A DNA stretch of 16,458 nucleotides from Candidatus Auribacterota bacterium (lineage in GTDB: Bacteria; Auribacterota; Tritonobacteria; UBA1439). The notes beneath the pieces were generated by a model. It was given only the letters and a program-made list of their open reading frames with translations. It was not told the origin of the DNA and searched no databases. The translations under genes were made by a program, and so were the position numbers. Below, piece after piece: positions 14,856 to 16,458 of the stretch. Position 1 is the stretch's first letter. Each line of letters begins with the position of its first letter. The DNA lies in contig JAPLCY010000096.1 of assembly GCA_026391995.1 (NCBI GenBank), positions 12,081-28,538 of the forward strand, written 5' to 3'.

Positions 14856-14921
14856 GCCTGCATTAGAAATATCCGCTTATCTGATATCAAATCAGCATAT
14901 CCTTTGTCAGCATAAAAAAAC

Positions 14922-14949
14922 TTGCATAATCCTTGAGATAGGGTATATT
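14922..14949 (+). promoter_or_regulatory. Putative promoter of the AbiE-like module
   Basis: TTGCAT (14922-14927), a 16-base spacer, then TATATT (14944-14949), in a very AT-rich 127-base gap. Just upstream, TCAGCATA occurs twice (14892-14899 and 14907-14914), 15 bases apart. AbiEi antitoxins repress their own promoters, so these could be operator half-sites. The antitoxin start at 14983 has no clear ribosome site. Confidence 0.4.
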
Positions 14950-14982
14950 TGCTATAAATACATATTTAACATTTGGCGCTAT

Positions 14983-15576
14983 ATGGAGCGAAAACTTAAA
15001 CCAATATATGTCCAGCAGTCACTTCAGGCAAAAGGCATCCGGTTGTTTTCTCCATCGGACTTCCAGCGCCTCTTTGTCGTATCTTTGAGAGCAACCCAGG
15101 AGTTCATCAAAGACCACTGCGATGACCTTTTCCTTAAGATAAGAAACGGTCTTTACGCGCTACGCGTGGACCCGCCTCAAGAGGAGGCTATCGCCAACCG
15201 GCTTTACCCGCCCAGTTATATTTCTTTTGAGTATGCATTGGCCCGCTACGGCATCATTCCCGAATCCGTCTATGCCATAACATCGGCTACAACGCGGATT
15301 ACTCGGGAGTTTATCGTCAATAACAAATCCTTCATGTATTCCCGGATTAAGAAACAGGCCTACCGTGGCTACAGAACAGAAAAGATAGGGGGAATAACTG
15401 CCCTTATCGCCGAGCCGGAAAAGGCCCTCGCGGATTACCTTTACTTTGTCGATCTTAAGCGGAAAATTCTCAACGAGCGCCTTAACGTCCGCAAGTTAAA
15501 GAAAAAATCCGTGGTGAAATATGCCAGGCTTTTTGGCAGAAAGAGCCTGCTGAAACTGGTCAAGGAAATTCTATGA
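14983..15576 (+). CDS. abiEi: AbiEi-like antitoxin (type IV toxin-antitoxin)
   Basis: A 197-residue AbiEi-type antitoxin. Such proteins have a winged-helix N-terminus that binds their own promoter and a C-terminal domain that counters AbiEii without stable binding. Seen here: a helix-turn-helix-like region (~22-60) ending in IRNGLYAL, then YPPSYISFEYALARYGIIPE (76-95), TSATTR (100-105) and IAEPEKALADYLYF (142-155), the order typical of this family. Basic residues are abundant at 158-192. Its stop overlaps the toxin start in ATGA, so the two are coupled. The start is supported by frame and homology only, since no good ribosome site is seen. It lies between receiver genes and is an obvious insertion. 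Confidence 0.85.
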   Translation: MERKLKPIYVQQSLQAKGIRLFSPSDFQRLFVVSLRATQEFIKDHCDDLFLKIRNGLYALRVDPPQEEAIANRLYPPSYISFEYALARYGIIPESVYAITSATTRITREFIVNNKSFMYSRIKKQAYRGYRTEKIGGITALIAEPEKALADYLYFVDLKRKILNERLNVRKLKKKSVVKYARLFGRKSLLKLVKEIL

Positions 15577-16313
15577 TTGAAAAAGGACAAGTTCAAAATC
15601 TGTCTCAAGCGTGGCAAACAACAGCGGATAACGTCATCCGTGAGTATTTCCAGCAGTTATTCCTTTCACGACTTTATCAGGAAAAAGGTTCTGACGGCCT
15701 GCTTTTTAAGGGAGGCACGGCTTTACGGATCATTTGGCAAAGCCCGCGCTTCTCCGAGGACATGGATTTTACCGGTGTGAACATCACCATTAAGGTCATT
15801 GAAGCCTTGATTGAAGGGGCGCTTGCCAAGATAGAGATGGAGGGCATTAGTACCGAGATCGTTGAGTCAAAAAGCACGTCCGGCGGATATCTGGCTATAT
15901 TTCTGTTTAAGACCAGCGAATACAAAAGCCGGATTCAGGTCGAAGTCTCCCTGCGCAGTGACAAAAAGGGGCTGGGAACAGCGACACTCATTCAATCCGA
16001 CCTCGTTATGCCTTATACGCTTATTCACCTTCAGGAGAATCTTCTTGTCGCTGAAAAAATACAGGCCTGTCTTACGCGTGGCAAGGCGCGTGATTTTTAT
16101 GATCTTTATTTTATTCTTCGCGGCCGCATGGCATTCAAGGAGACCTTTATCCAGAATACACAATTGAAGGCGAAGATTTTGAAAGTCGTCAAATCCGGGA
16201 AGCTTGATTTTAAACGCGAACTCAAAGCATTTCTTCCTGTTAACCAGTACATGATCATTAAAGGTTTTCCTGAGGCCCTGGTGGCAGAAATTGAGCGTAA
16301 CCTGGCAGGGTAA
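15573..16313 (+). CDS. abiEii: AbiEii-like nucleotidyltransferase toxin
   Basis: A 246-residue AbiEii/DUF1814 nucleotidyltransferase, the toxin of type IV modules, which stops growth and can cause phage abortive infection; some members modify tRNA. The motifs are complete: LFKGGTALR (44-52, motif I), RFSEDMDF (59-66, the SxDxD metal site with Asp63 and Asp65), IQVEVS (121-126) and EKIQACLTRGKARDFYDLYF (161-180, motif IV). The ATG overlaps the antitoxin stop by four bases. Nothing suggests inactivation. Other AbiEii-like proteins act outside phage defence, so the antiphage role is inferred from family and partner. Right after the stop the sequence runs into a truncated receiver and a GC palindrome. 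Confidence 0.9.
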   Translation: MIEKGQVQNLSQAWQTTADNVIREYFQQLFLSRLYQEKGSDGLLFKGGTALRIIWQSPRFSEDMDFTGVNITIKVIEALIEGALAKIEMEGISTEIVESKSTSGGYLAIFLFKTSEYKSRIQVEVSLRSDKKGLGTATLIQSDLVMPYTLIHLQENLLVAEKIQACLTRGKARDFYDLYFILRGRMAFKETFIQNTQLKAKILKVVKSGKLDFKRELKAFLPVNQYMIIKGFPEALVAEIERNLAG

Positions 16314-16324
16314 ATGGGGGCGCT

Positions 16325-16458
16325 GTGAGGACAGAAGGGCCTGCCGGCCGGCAGGCAGGGAGGCAGATGGCTGTTTGTCCTGCCGGGGGATGTCAGGGGG
16401 AGGAACACGGCAAGATAAGCGCCGGGGAACTCGGCGCGGATGACTATATCCTGGAACC
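16325..16458 (+). pseudogene. Truncated receiver-domain fragment, running off the window
   Basis: One open frame from about 16325 reads GEEHGKISAGELGADDYILEP at its end. It matches GEEYVKRSSGEAGADDYILKP of the second receiver (residues 94-114), and VC upstream matches its VCTA. The N-terminal half with the phosphoacceptor Asp is absent, because the toxin gene ends only 12 bases before. A palindromic element lies in the frame, adding AGRQAGRQ. The invariant Lys (K113 in the paralogue) is Glu here, which also argues for decay. The continuation is outside the window. Confidence 0.7.
16340..16362. repeat. CCTGCC/GGCAGG palindrome inside the receiver fragment
   Basis: A perfect 16-base palindrome (16340-16355) is followed by CAGGGAG. 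It is the same family as 10436-10475. Here it sits within the reading frame of the receiver fragment, where it is translated as AGRQAGRQ-like residues. Confidence 0.65.

Noticed and set aside
14881..14914. Repeated TCAGCATA as a CRISPR or attachment site
   Set aside because: Only two 8-base copies 15 bases apart; at most operator half-sites.

Overview
The window reads as a fragment of a bacterial chromosome, probably from an uncultured, deep-branching lineage. The evidence is bacterial Shine-Dalgarno sites and sigma70-like promoters, an archaeal/Chlamydia-like pyruvoyl arginine decarboxylase, and dispersed GC-rich palindromes of a kind common in environmental candidate-phylum genomes. I cannot name the taxon; a PVC/Omnitrophota-like or deltaproteobacterial-like origin is only a guess. 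No rRNA, tRNA or CRISPR array was seen.

Positions 1-11331 are GC-rich and gene-dense. In order: dCTP deaminase (dcd); an exported helical protein of unknown function; agmatinase (speB) and pyruvoyl-dependent arginine decarboxylase (pdaD), together a route arginine -> agmatine -> putrescine; a small GGQ ribosome-rescue factor; a minus-strand basic protein with a histone H1-like tail and two copies of an unrecognised ~60-residue motif, with a near-consensus promoter and its own terminator; a GT39/ArnT-like membrane glycosyltransferase; and a small four-helix membrane protein. Next is a molybdenum-hydroxylase pair (large Mo subunit and [2Fe-2S] subunit, no FAD subunit here) followed closely by a cysteine-rich PP-loop ATPase. 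The block ends with thioredoxin and an overlapping single-pass coiled-coil protein.

Positions ~11332-16313 are visibly AT-richer and look like an accessory island. A promoter and a structured leader with a terminator-like hairpin precede a signalling operon: a 38-codon CheB N-terminal remnant, a five-PAS sensor kinase-like protein, and two single-domain receivers. The sensor starts exactly where the PAS part of a CheB-CheR-PAS-kinase fusion would begin. It has also lost the HisKA domain carrying the phosphoacceptor histidine while keeping an intact-looking ATPase domain. So this is a twice-deleted descendant of a giant hybrid chemotaxis-type kinase.

After the receivers comes an AbiE-type (type IV) toxin-antitoxin pair. 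It is followed by the tail of another receiver that resembles the second receiver, lacks its N-terminal half, and carries a GC palindrome inside the reading frame. The toxin-antitoxin module therefore sits between receiver paralogues, one broken. The strongest candidates for something unusual are the deleted, histidine-less kinase with its leader and receivers, the interrupted receiver array, the duplicated-motif H1-like protein, and the Mo-hydroxylase/PP-loop cluster.
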